In this document: positions 1 to 11,557 of the stretch, one piece after another
Layout of the letters: each line of letters begins with the position of its first letter
How positions within the stretch are numbered: position 1 is the stretch's first letter
NCBI GenBank assembly: GCA_905221605.1
Contig: CAJNDS010002781.1
Location: 70,001 to 134,000, forward strand
Source of the DNA: Symbiodinium natans
Taxonomy: Eukaryota; Sar; Dinophyceae; Suessiales; Symbiodiniaceae
DNA length: 64,000 nucleotides
Reading direction: 5' to 3'
Made by a program: the position numbers and the translations under genes
Notes under the pieces: generated by a model
What the model was told of the DNA's origin: nothing
Seen by the model: only the letters and a program-made list of their open reading frames with translations
Database searches by the model: none

Positions 1-560
1 GCAAGCCTGACATCAAGCAGCAGCAAGATTTGAGTGAGCAGTCTCATATATACACATATATATATAATGTATTATACTTAAACCATACATGAGCGACGAC
101 GACGACGACTTCTTTTAATACACACGGTCAAGACGCAATCTCTAATGTTTGGCGAATGGTTTCGCTTAGTCATTTTCAATCTTGTCATCTCCTTTGTTTG
201 ATAAAAAGCATGATCTCCTTCAGAGGTGCGAAGTACAATGTAGCAGCATATGCTGCAGCCCGCATAATGTATTTTGATGGCCCATCTCGTTTAATGTTCG
301 GTGGCTATCTCGTTAGCCTTAGCGCGGTGGATCCATTCCAAAAGATAGCTCCACCTCTACTTATGTCTTCTCTTCTGCAAACAAATGCAGTTGCTCGTAT
401 TTGTATATGCATACATATCTATATATATATATATATATATGCTATGTTCACGCTATGGGGGCCCATGGGGGTATTCGGAATTTAGGACTCCGGGCCATTG
501 CCGGCTGCAAAACTGTGATAGGCAAATGTTTTTTGAATCTTCTCGCTTTATAACTTCCCT
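1..560. other. No gene seen
   Basis: Contains a GAC trinucleotide run near 96-108 and a (TA)n tract at 420-440. The short open frames lack coding character. Confidence 0.6.
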
Positions 561-570
561 ATTCCTTTTT

Positions 571-724
571 CCCTAAACCCTACCTCCCTAAACCCTAAAC
601 CGTAAACCCTACCCCGTATGGCTGAATCACGAACGTCTCAGCTCTGCTCCTCTCACCTTAGGCGCGAGTTTAAAACATGTTCATACTCGATCGCTTATTC
701 CAGGGTGTCAGGTTTAGGGTTTAG
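571..724. repeat. Telomere-type arrays, facing pair
   Basis: Degenerate CCCTAAA units at 571-617 and TTTAGGG at 712-724. The 95 bp between them show no convincing exon on either strand. Confidence 0.7.
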
Positions 725-1583
725 CCGTATGAAGAATTCAGCACCACCCCGCACATGAACCCGTTCACAAATTTGTTCCACACCGGCCACCGGCCAAAGA
801 GTTCGGCCAAGAAGTGTCAGCCACTGTTTTGAAACAGTCTGTACATGCATATGCGGCAACGTATATCAGAGGGTTTACGGTAGGGTGCTGCTTTCACTCT
901 CTCCGTCGCAGACATGGTGTTAGCATGGTAGTTAGGACAGGATGGGACTTGGAAACTGGTAATATGTGCAGGTGAGAGAAATTCAACATCTGAACGTCTT
1001 CTATCATGCCACTGCAACAGTTCTAAGAATCTGCTTCGTCTCGCAAAAACCTGATCCCTGGTCCTTGCAGCCCCAAACCCTTCTCGAATCCTTCTCACTC
1101 TTGCTTTACACCGAAATGGCAGTCACAGGAAAGGTGCCGTGAGCCATCCTCAACCCCAAGCCGTGCCCAAACCCTTAGAGCCCTGCAGGTTTAAGAGGGC
1201 TTTTTGGTGCCAAAAGCAGGTGATTCACCTGATTCCAATGCACTATTGATGCTTGTCAGCACAGAAGAGCTCTCAGACAACCCTCTACCTGTGCGGCCTG
1301 GATCTCTTGGCCTTGTCAGGCCTTTTGAAATGCATCCGCTACTACAGGAGGTGCACGAAATTTGTATGGAACAAAGCAAATCAGCCGACAGCCCCTGACA
1401 CGACTGCGGCTGTCAGCAGCAGCATAATGAAGAACAGGCCGCCCACGATTGTGTAGAGCCTCAAGGCCCAAAAGGATGCAACCCAAAACACGGCAACTGC
1501 TTACCGAATTCATCACAACGTAACTTTTCACTGTCATTCTGGCACAAACGTTGGGCAGAGATGCTCGACCCGTAATATATCTG

Positions 1584-1646
1584 CTATTCAAATGCCGCCA
1601 CTTTTAGGGCCAGATGTGTGTTTCCAGGGATGGCATGCCATGGCCG
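1584..1646 (-). CDS. Candidate exon
   Basis: Open frame RPWHAIPGNTHLALKVAAFE then TAG, starting after an AG acceptor (CCACAG) and preceded along the gene by CCCTAAA units at 1667-1684. Short; could be a terminal exon. No family recognised. Confidence 0.3.
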   Translation of the reverse strand, partial: RPWHAIPGNTHLALKVAAFE

Positions 1647-1886
1647 CTGTGGTTCCGTGACCGCTTTAGGGTTTAGGGTTTAGACGTTCTTTGAAGGGAA
1701 AAGCGCGTTTTCTTTGCGGCTCGCCCGTTTCGTGCTTTCAGACGTCTGGGACAGCGATGGAACAGAACAGTCAATTTCTGCAATCTGCTGTGACAGTCAC
1801 CATGCGCGACAAGGCTGTGTCAAGATTTGTCAGCCACAGCTCCGCCAATGTACAGTCACAGCACTGCACGCCAAGACCCCCTGGTT

Positions 1887-1974
1887 CTTAGTAGGGAATG
1901 AGGGAATTAAAAGGGCCCTATACATACCCTTGAAGGGATTCTATAGGACACTAATTCCCTCATTCCCTACTAAG
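1887..1974. mobile_element. Palindromic element with perfect 23-bp arms
   Basis: 1887-1909 and 1952-1974 are exact reverse complements (starting CTTAGTAGGGAATGAGGG), separated by 42 bp with its own weak symmetry. A degenerate relative may lie at 54302-54410, which also starts CCTGGTTCTT.GTAGG. Confidence 0.6.
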
Positions 1975-2783
1975 ACCTAGCCAGAAGAGGCCATGACAAG
2001 ATCTGCCGCGTTTTATCGCCATCGCTCTCGCAGTCTTTGACAGCAGGCTGTTGTGCGAGCCGGCCATGTCCAAGATTTGTCAGCCACTGTGTTCCCTGCA
2101 AGAAGACCACATCAAGCTTCCCTTCCGATCACAGTATGTTTACGGGGACTTTTGACGATCGGTAGCCTACAGCTGCAGCGCTACGTTCAGAAGACTGTGT
2201 CAAGATTTGTCCACACTATACGTTGAGCGCAAACGCTCTTACAATCTTCGGTGCCAGCCATAAACATGCCGTGTAGACATCCGTTCAGGCACGTGTTGTT
2301 CTGCTACCCGCTGGCCTGGGGCGGTCTCTTCTTTTGGGCAACTGGGGCGCGTCTGTATTTCGTTCCGGGCCCGTGGTACTTTCTGCACCCGCCTGGGACG
2401 TGAGGGTGGGGTTGGGAAGTCGCTGGTAAGTCGAGGCACTGAGGCGCAGTATTCTTTTCTGGATCCTTTGTTTTCCATAGTTCGTGCAACGCATAGAGAG
2501 ACTGCAGGGCGCTTGTTTAGCTTGCTGCGCGCCCGCTGCTCCTGGCACCGTTTCCTCTGGGCCTACTCGCTCTCTCGCTTCCGCTTTTTTGCACGGAAAT
2601 AATTATCGAATCCCCTGGCAACAAACAAATTTGGGCTCTGCATGTCAAGATGGAATTTCTTAGACCATCACGCTTTCAACTGTCAGCGCTCGATTTGAGG
2701 ATGGTTCTTTGTCACGCATATACCACCCAAAAAGAGGCCCAGCCACGTGCTCGCGCCATCCTCACCAATGGACGTACCCATCC

Positions 2784-3083
2784 TCAGACAGCATTCTGAC
2801 CGCGTTGGAAAGGAGTCTCCTCAAAACACCATTGACCGATCCGAGACCCAAGATTTTGAAGCCTAGATCTCTGCCGGAACATCGGGAAAACATCTGAACA
2901 CTTCCTCATTTCAGACGGAGTCATAGACCTGATCATGTTCCAAACACAAACCCTTGTAAAGGGTCCCAAAATCTCAGGCTGCCGCTCGCCCACAGGGGTC
3001 TCTCGGAGCATATCCCGAGCCGCCTTGCGCTCCTCCTGTCTGCGTGCCCCCATGGACTGTCGGGATTCTGGGTTGTTCGGCAA
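2784..3083 (-). CDS. Candidate exon, charged protein
   Basis: Open frame with a strongly charged start (GARRQEERKAARDMLRETPV). Splice sites were not resolved, and an overlapping plus-strand frame of 146 codons (2935-3375) also stays open, so strand and coding status are both uncertain. Confidence 0.22.
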   Translation of the reverse strand: MPNNPESRQSMGARRQEERKAARDMLRETPVGERQPEILGPFTRVCVWNMIRSMTPSEMRKCSDVFPMFRQRSRLQNLGSRIGQWCFEETPFQRGQNAV

Positions 3084-3302
3084 ATGGATCCTAATGCAGG
3101 TTCTACTGTCCGGAAGGAATCAAGAAAGCATCGGGGTCTGCAAAGCTCATGGGCGTTGCGCACAATGTGACGCTGGTTGTTTCATCTTGATGCTGAACAT
3201 GTTCAGCTCCTTTTCTCGCCCTCTCTCCCTGAAACACCATCTTTTTGCCGAACAAAAAGCCACAAAATCAGTGGCTGGCTTCAAGCCTTGCAGGGCTGAA
3301 GG

Positions 3303-3371
3303 TCACTGCCCCCGCGAAAAAACTGCTTGGTTATGGCAGATGCTTCTCAATGTTTCCAAGGTCCAGTCTGC
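3303..3371 (-). CDS. Candidate exon
   Basis: Frame ADWTLETLRSICHNQAVFSR follows a CTCAG acceptor; the TTTAGGG units at 3403-3419 lie just upstream along the gene, the arrangement seen at confirmed exons. It ends at a stop or at a GC donor about 6 bases earlier. Confidence 0.35.
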   Translation of the reverse strand, partial: ADWTLETLRSICHNQAVFSRGQ

Positions 3372-4528
3372 CTGAGACCGTTTTTACGGTTCAAGCTTTA
3401 TAGGGGTTTAGGGTTTAGAAGGGGCTCAAGGCCTTCCAGTGTTCTTCTCCTCTGGGTCCTAGACTTTTCTGGGCAGCCCTGAACAATACATAGGAGTGGC
3501 AGAATCGTTTGGGAGACTTCGCAGAACAGTGGGCCTCCAAATTTGGATGGTCCATGCTTGTGCATCTTGGTGCCCAAAGGGGCCTCTACAAAACAGTGTC
3601 TCGAAATTGATACGCCCACCTCCGTGGGCGACGCGTAGCGGGGCAGGGCAGGACCTGCCACCATTGATTCCAATATCTTCCACTCTCGACATTCAGCGTT
3701 TTCTGGTACGACAGATGAACCCCCCCCCCCCCGTGTACAAACTCAAACTACGGAGCTCCGAAAAAAAGCTGCGACCCAGAACTCCAAAGCCCTGAAGGTA
3801 CTGCTAAGCCCCTTTGAATCTGCAGCGATTTTCATTGTAGCTGGGTGCCACCCGCACAGAAATCTGCAAATCAAGCAAAGCCCAAGGCTGTGGCCGCGAG
3901 CCGTGGCTACGCCCTGCGTCAACCTCACTGAGATGTGGGTGGTGCTTCTAGGGTTGAGTCGAAAGGTGCAGTGTTTTTCAGTGCCCTTGAGCTTGCAATC
4001 GAAACCCAGGGCCTTGCAGCCTGTGACACGGCTGCCCCACTCCCAAAATCATGAACCGACCAGGGCGTAGAAGATATTAATGGCCTCTGGGAGCCGCACA
4101 GCTGCTTGCAATCGATGTGTCTTTGGATGGTGAAGCCATCACCTCGAGCAAGCTATAGCAATCTGCTAGGTCTCGGCTCAATATGCCATGGGTGTTGCAA
4201 ACCACCAATGCTAGGCAGAGAGAGCGCAAGCCTTACCATAAGCAAGGGACCCCGCACGAGGAACCGAAATGCATAGCCCGGGACGAAGTCAAAAATGTGG
4301 TGACCAGCTTCATTCTCCCATCTGGTTATCTGACTACACTCAGGTTGTGTGCTCTTTTATTTGGCTGAGTAAAGGTCGGGGGGGAAGCGTAAGCACGTGG
4401 ATCATGAGGTGGGCAAAAGGCGACGTCGACATGATCCGATATATGCATTGCAGGATTGAAGTGCAATGCGGCACAGGGTGACATTTCATAGGCCGTTCTA
4501 AGCGATGTCTTCTAAGACACGATTCGAG

Positions 4529-4590
4529 TCATGTCGGGCCCCAGCTCTCCTTATAAAACTCCCAAGCGGTCGAAGCCATCACTCGACTCC
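4529..4590 (-). CDS. Candidate terminal exon
   Basis: Frame RVMASTAWEFYKESWGPT then TGA, immediately downstream along the gene of an intron ending in CCCTAAA units (4603-4633). The helical A.TAWEF.K pattern is compatible with a helical-repeat protein, but is too short to assign. Confidence 0.3.
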
Positions 4591-4602
4591 TTCTCTCATG
4601 AC

Positions 4603-4633
4603 TAAGGGTTTAGGGTTTAGGGTTTAGGGTTTA
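4603..4633. repeat. TTTAGGG array
   Basis: Four tandem units. With the CCCTAAA array at 4911-4938 it encloses 4634-4910, which would be one intron in the minus-strand gene model; a hydrophobic open frame there (LFTVQVFAFVMLSAMSFKSY) is noted but not called. Confidence 0.85.
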
Positions 4634-4938
4634 TACAGCAACCTCCATTTTTTGTGCAAATCCTGGGCACCAATCCGCCTTGTGCGCGCCCCAAAGAGAA
4701 GTTAGTGCCTCCAGCGTAGAAGAGGAAGAACACAGGAAGCCATCTTGCCAGCCTTGGCTACAAAAAAACGGCATGCCACCGTTTCGGAACGGATTCGGCA
4801 CGGGAGTTGTGGGGCAGTATAGGATTTGAAGGACATTGCGCTGAGCATAACAAACGCAAAGACCTGAACGGTGAACAACGCTATCACCTGCCACTGTGAC
4901 CACTGTGCACCCTAAACCCTAAACCCTAAACCCTAAAC

Positions 4939-5055
4939 CCAGGTTCAGCTGCTGGCACGAAAAAAAATCTGGGTATGGGCCTAAGGTATCTGTGCCATCG
5001 GCCAGCATGCAAAGACAAAGCCAGGAGGCACACAACAGTTTGCGGGCCTCGAATT
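4939..5055 (-). CDS. Candidate exon between AG acceptor and telomere-type donor
   Basis: Starts after CTTCTAG and stays open for 39 codons (EFEARKLLCASWLCLCMLAD, then GTDTLGPYPDFFSCQQLNL). It ends at a GT donor that is itself the start of a GTTTAGGG array (minus-strand reading of 4911-4938). Cysteine-rich; no family recognised. Codon use and both splice sites support coding. Confidence 0.48.
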
Positions 5056-5357
5056 CTAGAAGTGCTTTTGTCTGATTCATATAACTACTAGTCAAGCTGC
5101 CGGAGTAGGCTTGGAGTTTTCGGATTCTGGGTACTTAATGGGTTTGAAGAGGGGTCTTAGGTGCTCGGCATCGTGCACTTCTACAACTTTGAATCTCAAG
5201 CTTTCTCCCAAACAGGATCGCCGCCGTGGAAAACGACCACAGGTCCGAACCCAAAAGCCGTGGGGCTGCACGCCTTCGGTCGCAACCTGAAGCCTAGTCA
5301 GGTTTCTGGTCGGGCAAACACAGGTGAGGGCACGTGCTTTTGTCAAGTTACCCACTA

Positions 5358-5456
5358 CATATGGGGTTTGCGATCATAAGGAACCCCGAATATAGACAGA
5401 TTCCCTTACAAAGAGGACCCCAACAAGGTACCCCTCATATCGTAAACCCCATATTA
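5358..5456. mobile_element. Palindromic element
   Basis: Left arm ATATGGGGTTTGCGAT and right arm ATCGTAAACCCCATAT are complementary with one mismatch, about 98 bp apart end to end. No second copy noticed. Confidence 0.45.
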
Positions 5457-5459
5457 TCA

Positions 5460-7070
5460 AGGGAAGGTGAACCACTGACCAGCCGGAGGGGCGACAGCGG
5501 CACCCTCCGAGCGATGGCCCGTGGCGAAGCCATGGCTTCCAACGGTGGCGTTATACTCGAAGGAGTCTCCCACCCTTAAGGCCTTACGAAGCGCTACGTA
5601 CCTTCGGCAACCCTCTCTCGCTCTCTCTCCAGCAAGCTAAGCGCACGCATGAGCTTAACTAAGTAATGATCCTCGTGTTTCAAGAGTTTCTTGTGCGGCA
5701 GGTTGTGTAGATCCGAAACAATCGAAGATTCACAACCTCAAAAAAAACACACCATGACTGAGCTTGAGCTACGCGGGATGAAATCGCAAACGACAGTCCT
5801 TCAATACGATTCTAGGAACAGCAGATAACAGCAGCAAGGATCCAAGCCATCACAAAATACGATCTGAACTCCGGAATGAATCGGAAAGTGGCGAAGAGCA
5901 CCCATACTTAGCATGTCGGTCGGAAGCCGACCTTGATGGCAGAACGCGCTGTTTTCTGCTTACTTGAATCGATGGCGTGGCAAGGCCCTCATGCGCCAAT
6001 CCAGCCTCAGTTATTTTGTGGGTTTCCGAAAATAAGGGGGGGCGGGGTGCCTTTTTGGGGGTTCCAAAATTTTGGGGATTCTATTCCATTTGGGGTGTAA
6101 ATGGGTTTAGCCTATTTTGGGAAAGACCCATATGCCGGGCCGAAGCTAACCTGCGGTAGTGTGTTTTCTTCTCCGCCCGCCCTCGGGGCGGGCCTTGTGG
6201 GTGCACTTGACCTGGCGCTCACTGTCAGTGTCTGTGCTGCCTTGTTGTTTTATTTCCTCTCTCTCTCTCTCTCTCGCTGTTGTTGTTCTGTTGCTGATTG
6301 GCATGTTCGGTTCCACTCAGTGCATCAACGTCGCAACTGCGCGTACAGTGTACAAGCCGCAGCGACCTGGGTCGCTGATCCTTGTGATCCCTGTATTGCA
6401 GTCCTTTGTGCCTTCTTGATTCTGAGAGCGCCTAGGGGGCCCATTGGGCCGCACCCTGGTGTTCTACAACAATTATACTCAAGCGACACCTGCGCTGGGG
6501 TGATGATGCTGACCATCATTTCAATGCAGTGAAGGTATGCGAATGCCATGGTATGAGACCGTCACGATGGGAATGCAAATGGCGCAGGGGCCTGGAAGGA
6601 CTGCCGAAGCATTTCCAGAACACATGTTGACTCATGGTGATGAAAAAGGAGGTTCCTGGAGCTTGACCGCCACATGCAAAGAAACATGCCTCATTGAATC
6701 ACGCATGCCGAGCACGGGGCCCCGAAACGTGGAGTTGCTCTTGACGATGAATGTGGCCCCACCCGCCTGCAACAAATACAAATACAACGCCTACAAACCT
6801 GCATCTCCCCCGAACCCTTCACACAGACCTCTCATATCGAAGGAAGCGAAGATTCAGCTTGGGCACAGGGTTCTCAAGTTCAACTCCTCGTCCTCTCTTC
6901 AATGACTGGCGAGAGACGTGCGCACAAATGCACAATGGGGTACACTCCAACGACTGACTCTCTTCCGCAGCCTCGCACACCAAATGCCACATGCCAACCC
7001 AAACCCTACCTCCGAATCTTACCACACCACCCCTTGGCTGAGACACACTTTTGAGCTCGACTTCGCGCCC
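5460..7070. other. No supported gene
   Basis: Includes G/C-rich 6030-6090, a (TC)n tract at 6257-6283 and overlapping open frames (for example plus 6101-6532) without coding-type codons or splice-site support. The CTTGGC tandem at 7090-7145 is inside the ankyrin exon and encodes its Lys/Ala tail. Confidence 0.5.
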
Positions 7071-7071
7071 T

Positions 7072-8822
7072 TCACGGCTGCCCCATGGCCTTTCCTTTGG
7101 CCTTGGCCTTGGCCTTACCCTTGGCCTTGGCCTTGGCTTGGGCCTTGTGAGGTGGCTTGCGTCTGCACGCAAGCGTCATGGCGCGGAACACTTTCGCCCG
7201 CCTCGCCCGGAGCAAGGCCACAACTTCTTCATGGCCGCGAGAAGATGCGATGTCCAGGGGCGAGTGGCCGGAGTTGCTTCGGGTGTGTATGTCAGCACCA
7301 CCACCTTTCAGCAGCAAGCGGACCACTTCCAGCTCATCAAACCGAGCCGCCACACAAAGAGGCCTTGACTGGTCCCAAGAGAGCTTGACAAGACCTCCTG
7401 GCACTACCAGGAAGCAAAAACAGGGTTTAGGGTTTAGGGTTTAGGGTTAGAGTTTAGGGTTTAGGGTTTAGGGTTTCGGGTTTCCAACAACAGAATACAA
7501 AACGCCATTCCAACAACACCCGATTTGCGTCTCACCGGAACTGCTTCGGACGTTCTTGTCGGCACCCGCGTCTATGAGCACGCGCAGAGTCTCCACACTG
7601 CCCCTCCAAGAGGCGATCCACAGTGGTGTCTCGTTGTGACGGTTCCGGGCATTCCTTTGATCAGCTTGAGGGAGGCGGGAAGCACACGAAGCTTAGAACA
7701 AGACAGGTTTCTTGGTCGTTCTTGGGGCACGGTGGTGTGGTTTGTTGTGTAGGGTCTTGAGGTGCATCTAAGCTTCTTGTCCGCACCGATGCTCAACAGA
7801 TACTTCACAACGTCTACCTGATCATGCACGCATGCTACCTGAAGAGCGTCAAACATGTCGTTGTCATTCGCGCGTTGGTCGGCATCAGACTGTATCAGCA
7901 CGCGCAAAGCCTCCACGTGACCACAGCGAGACGCAACGCATAGAGGCCTGTCTCCAAAATCGTCCAGTACGCTCTTGTCAGCGCCGGCCTCGAGCAACAG
8001 ACGCACGATTCCCTCATGGCCGAAGTCAGAGGCTGCGTGCAATGGGGTCTCGCCATACCTGCTCCTTGAGGTTGCATCAGCACCGGCCGCCAGCAGCCAG
8101 CGCACCACTTCAAGTCTACCATTCAAGGACGCGACGCAAAGAGGCGTCATGTCATAGCTGCTGGGCAGATTCTTGTTCGCACCTGCCTCAACAAGCAACC
8201 GGACGACTTCAACATAGCCAAGCCGCGATGCGACACCAAGAGGCATCTCATTCAGGCAGTTGCGCGCATTCTTGTCCGCGCCTGCCTGCAGCAGCAAGCC
8301 TGCCACCTGCACGTGGCCATGGGCACAGGCGATCCAAAGAGGGGTTTCGCCATCAGGGTTTCGTAAGGCATCGACGCTGGCATAAGCCTCCAGGAGCAAA
8401 CGAACGGTTTCGACATGGCCCTTCGCTGAAGCCCAGCAAAGCGGGGCTGCAGCTGAGCGATCGCAATGGAAACTGTCTGGATCGAGAGGCCGATGTAGCA
8501 GCGATTCCACTGTTGAGGCCCACCCAAGACCAGCCGCTTCTGTCAACCTAGCAACTTCTGAATGTGAGCCGCTCACAAATCGCAAGAGGATCAGCTGCAA
8601 CTCCAGAGGCGAGTCCAACCGGGTACCATCCTCAAGCATGCAGCCACGCCAAAGAAGCCTCTGCCTGAACCGCGGAAGACCACATAGGCCGCGCAAGCGC
8701 ATTTTCAGATGTCGAACATCGCTCAACTCCTCCAGGGGAATTGTGGCCACTTCTTGCCCCGCGGCTGTGCTAACACGCACCACCCCCGCAGGAGCACAGT
8801 GGAACAACCAAGGCAGGTACAT
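7072..8822 (-). CDS. Ubiquitin-like / ankyrin-repeat protein, 3 exons
   Basis: Three exons, 8822-7777, 7654-7532 and 7363-7072, join without a frame break into 487 codons including the stop. Residues about 15-80 form a ubiquitin-like domain (LEELSDVRHLKMRLRGLCG, then a leucine-rich QLILL strand). From about residue 85 to 450 there are roughly ten ankyrin repeats with the usual G.TPL..A...GH..VV..LL..GA core. The tail is a lysine/alanine run (KAKAKGKAKAKAKGKAM) ending at the stop. Both introns (122 and 168 bp) begin with GA and end with AG; these sites restore repeat consensus across the junctions (GADKNARN, SSSGEPLCVA). The second intron holds a TTTAGGG array. Ankyrin repeats usually bind proteins; a ubiquitin-like N-terminus with ankyrins is common in Symbiodiniaceae, but the partner is unknown. 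The start is the first ATG of the open frame; a further 5' exon cannot be excluded. Confidence 0.9.
7422..7480. repeat. TTTAGGG array in ankyrin-gene intron 2
   Basis: About eight units, mostly perfect, inside the 168-bp intron, about 60 bp from the exon 3 acceptor. Confidence 0.9.
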
Positions 8823-8829
8823 CTCGACG

Positions 8830-9500
8830 ACTGTACTGTAGTACTGACAATCAACGGCTGCTTCAGGCTATACGGCATAAGCTGACTTAGCACCCTGTGA
8901 CCCTTGTGACCCGAAAGCCCAACCTGAATCTTGAGAAAACCATGTCCAACACTACTGCAACTTCGAGCAGAAATCCAGCATCTCGGGCCAAACAGCTCTG
9001 GCGCTCGGATCTTCCCTTAATAAACTCTGCACCCATACATAGGCTTCATAAGCCGGGGCAAACTTACATTCCCTAAGCAATCCAAGAACCATCCGTCAGA
9101 AACTCGAACACTCATCTTGACTTGGGATCTGAAAACCCAAAAAGCAAGCGGAACTTAATGATCAACCCCCCTAAAAAGAAAAAAATAAGTCCAAAGGAAC
9201 CGGATTTGGTTTCAGGGTTCCTTTTCTAGAAGAGGCCCGCCCCCTTTACAACCTGGCCCGCCCAAACAAGACCTCTACAACTACCTTCTACGGCCCCCTG
9301 CCAGAGATTGAATCAAGGGGGGGTTGATTAACGGGGAGTGAACAGTAAGTAGAAAACAAACAGCAAGCTTCTCTGAAAGATGCAACTGACTCTTATAGCC
9401 CAGCCTTCTCCAGGGGAACGACGTCTCCTTTGGACGTCTGCAAATGTGGGAGGTCCCGTGGCTCAAAGCTCAAGAGCTGGCTCGGGATCTTCTCCACGCC
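8830..9500. other. No gene seen
   Basis: Presumed 5' flank of the ankyrin gene. No spliced-leader acceptor or promoter could be defined. Confidence 0.5.
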
Positions 9501-9508
9501 TGCGAGGA

Positions 9509-9567
9509 AACCCTAAACCCTAAACCCTAAACCCTAAACCCTAAACCCTAAACCCTAAACCCTAAAC
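9509..9567. repeat. CCCTAAA array
   Basis: Eight perfect units; the last gives the GT donor of the exon at 9568-9657 on the minus strand. Confidence 0.9.
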
Positions 9568-9657
9568 GTAGATATTTCACTTGTGGATCCTTCATGACCA
9601 CAAGCTGCAGCCTCTCAGAATTGTCCACGGCTACTTGTAGCGGCTGCAAGCCCCCTT
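9568..9657 (-). CDS. Candidate exon ending in telomere-type donor
   Basis: Begins after TGTGCAG and reads GLQPLQVAVDNSERLQLVVM then KDPQVKYL before a GT donor formed by GTTTAGGG. G/C-ending codons, no stop, exactly 90 bp. No family recognised; it probably belongs with the exons just upstream at 9.7-9.9 kb. Confidence 0.48.
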
Positions 9658-9734
9658 CTGCACACAAGAATCGGTGTTCTTCTTGTCTCCTTAGCCCTTT
9701 AGTCGCTCAGCCCTGCATTGACAGGTCATCCAGC

Positions 9735-9905
9735 TCCTTGCCAGGCCATGAGAGCCTGCAAAATCTCGGGAGCCTTCTGGAGCTTCAGGCTTGTTAGGAG
9801 TTCCCTAGCAAAAAGCCCTCCTGGGGCTCGGACGCATGATCTCCTCCGCTACGTTCTTGCAAGCCGTGCTTGCCTCCATTTGCATGCAATGGAAGTCTTC
9901 TCACA
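9735..9905 (-). CDS. Two candidate small exons
   Basis: About 9905-9835 reads CMQMEASTACKNVAEEIMRP; about 9800-9735 reads SLKLQKAPEILQALMAWQGA. Both are helical and use G/C-ending codons, with possible GA or GC donors. They sit upstream of the 9568-9657 exon on the same strand. Joins were not proven. Confidence 0.3.
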
Positions 9906-9909
9906 GTGA

Positions 9910-11480
9910 CAGCTGGGAGGCCTGCGGAACTATTCTTCCATAGTCTGATGACTATAGTTATCTTGCTATTTGCGCTGAGAACTTCCATGTAAACGCCTAG
10001 TGCCAAAAACTGCTGCTCAGCTGCAGCTCGCAAAGCCTAAAATGTGGTAGTATCGTCCTGTTGGGACAAACAGGAACCCTAACCTGTCAATTGACCGTTC
10101 AGAACCTTACATCAAGACGGAACCCGAAGCCCCTCATTTATCCGAACATATCCGAAGCGAGCCTGCACCAAACCTTGCGGAGCTGTGGACTCCAAGACCT
10201 CCAGCCAGGGCCGATTTCTCAAACCCGTCGTGGCAGGCAGCTTAACGTCTTGAGTCTTAATGGCTCAAAGGGAGATTATTCCACCCTGCAAACGGAAGTC
10301 CATAAACGAAGCCATGGTTTATTGTCGTCTCCAATTAGCTTGGCATGTCAATCACGGAATTGTATACGTCTTCATGACATCCTGAGTCCCAATCCTACCG
10401 ACCCCCACTACTCAGTACCCCCCCCCCCCCCCAAGGCGTCTTTCATTCAATCATACAAGACGATCGTTCACCATTCGTGGGCGGTGGAGGGATGTTGGTT
10501 GGTTCAAAGACACCGATGTCTCTTCTTTGGGCAGAGAGAGGCGGACGGTCAGAGCGATTGCGCTGGCAGGTTTCCCAGCCCCCACAGACCTAAAACAACT
10601 ACCGCGGCAGCGCTTTTCATTCCTATCTCAAGCACTCAGGTTTATCATGCTTCCGCAGGATATCCATGCCAGCGCTAGAACAGGTGCGCACCCTGGCATA
10701 TGGACCTTGCAAAAGCCCCAAAGTCCGCGAACCGCGGATGACCGGGCGAAACGAGATCCTGTCCACTCACCAACAGCATGTCAGCATCTGAACGCCAGCG
10801 GCACCTCCAACTCCGACATTAGCTCTCCGAACAGGTGGTACCTGCCACTCGCAGTTGTCCAAACCCCCCACTCAAGTACACCCGAAAATTAGGATTCAAC
10901 AAGGCTTGAGGGCGAAACAGAAACACCCTCGGCGTCTAAAGTCGCACTCTGGAACCTCAGACGTCTTTGCCCTCTTCGGAAAGAACACCACGATGGGGGA
11001 TAGAATCGGCCGAAAACGAGACGCGTCGAGTTCGCACAACAACACCAAATCACCCACAGACCACACCCAGACGCATGTACACAACCAACACCAGCAATCC
11101 TAACAACACCAACAACACCAATAGCACGATTACACGCCGTGGCCCGGCCCTGCGCCCGGGGTCACCGTTGCATCTCTGTGCCCACAATGCCCCCGATACA
11201 GGCCTGGCTCGTGCCGGCCATCTAAAGTTGAACTCGGGTTGAGTTAGTGTTTACACGCTAGTGTGCTTCGCTGGAGGTCAACATCTAGCGGGGGAAAGAA
11301 ACCTGTGCAATGTAACTTGTAGATGAAGTAGAATCTGCTCATCTTCTCAAGGCATGCAGCCATGTTCAACCGAAGCAACACCAGCCAGCCAAGCGCCATG
11401 GGCGATGCCCACTCGGCAACTGACGCTGCAACCTTCACCATCCACAAAGCCTGCAAACGCGATGTGATAAAACATGGCCT
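9910..11480. other. No supported gene
   Basis: A plus frame of 205 codons (10061-10678) crosses a poly-C tract and lacks codon bias; I regard it as chance. 11040-11140 is ACCAACA-rich. Confidence 0.45.
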
Positions 11481-11490
11481 CTTGCGATTA

Positions 11491-11548
11491 AACCCTAAAC
11501 CCTAAACCCTAAACCCTAAACCCTAAACCCTAAACCCTAAACCCTAAA
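11491..11548. repeat. CCCTAAA array
   Basis: Eight perfect units, adjoining the candidate exon at 11558-11616. A separate AACAAACCC triplet lies at about 11618-11641. Confidence 0.9.
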
Positions 11549-11557
11549 GGTTTGGGC

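Noticed and set aside
10061-10678. 205-codon plus-strand open frame
   Set aside because: Crosses a poly-C tract, has mixed codon use, no splice context and no domain.
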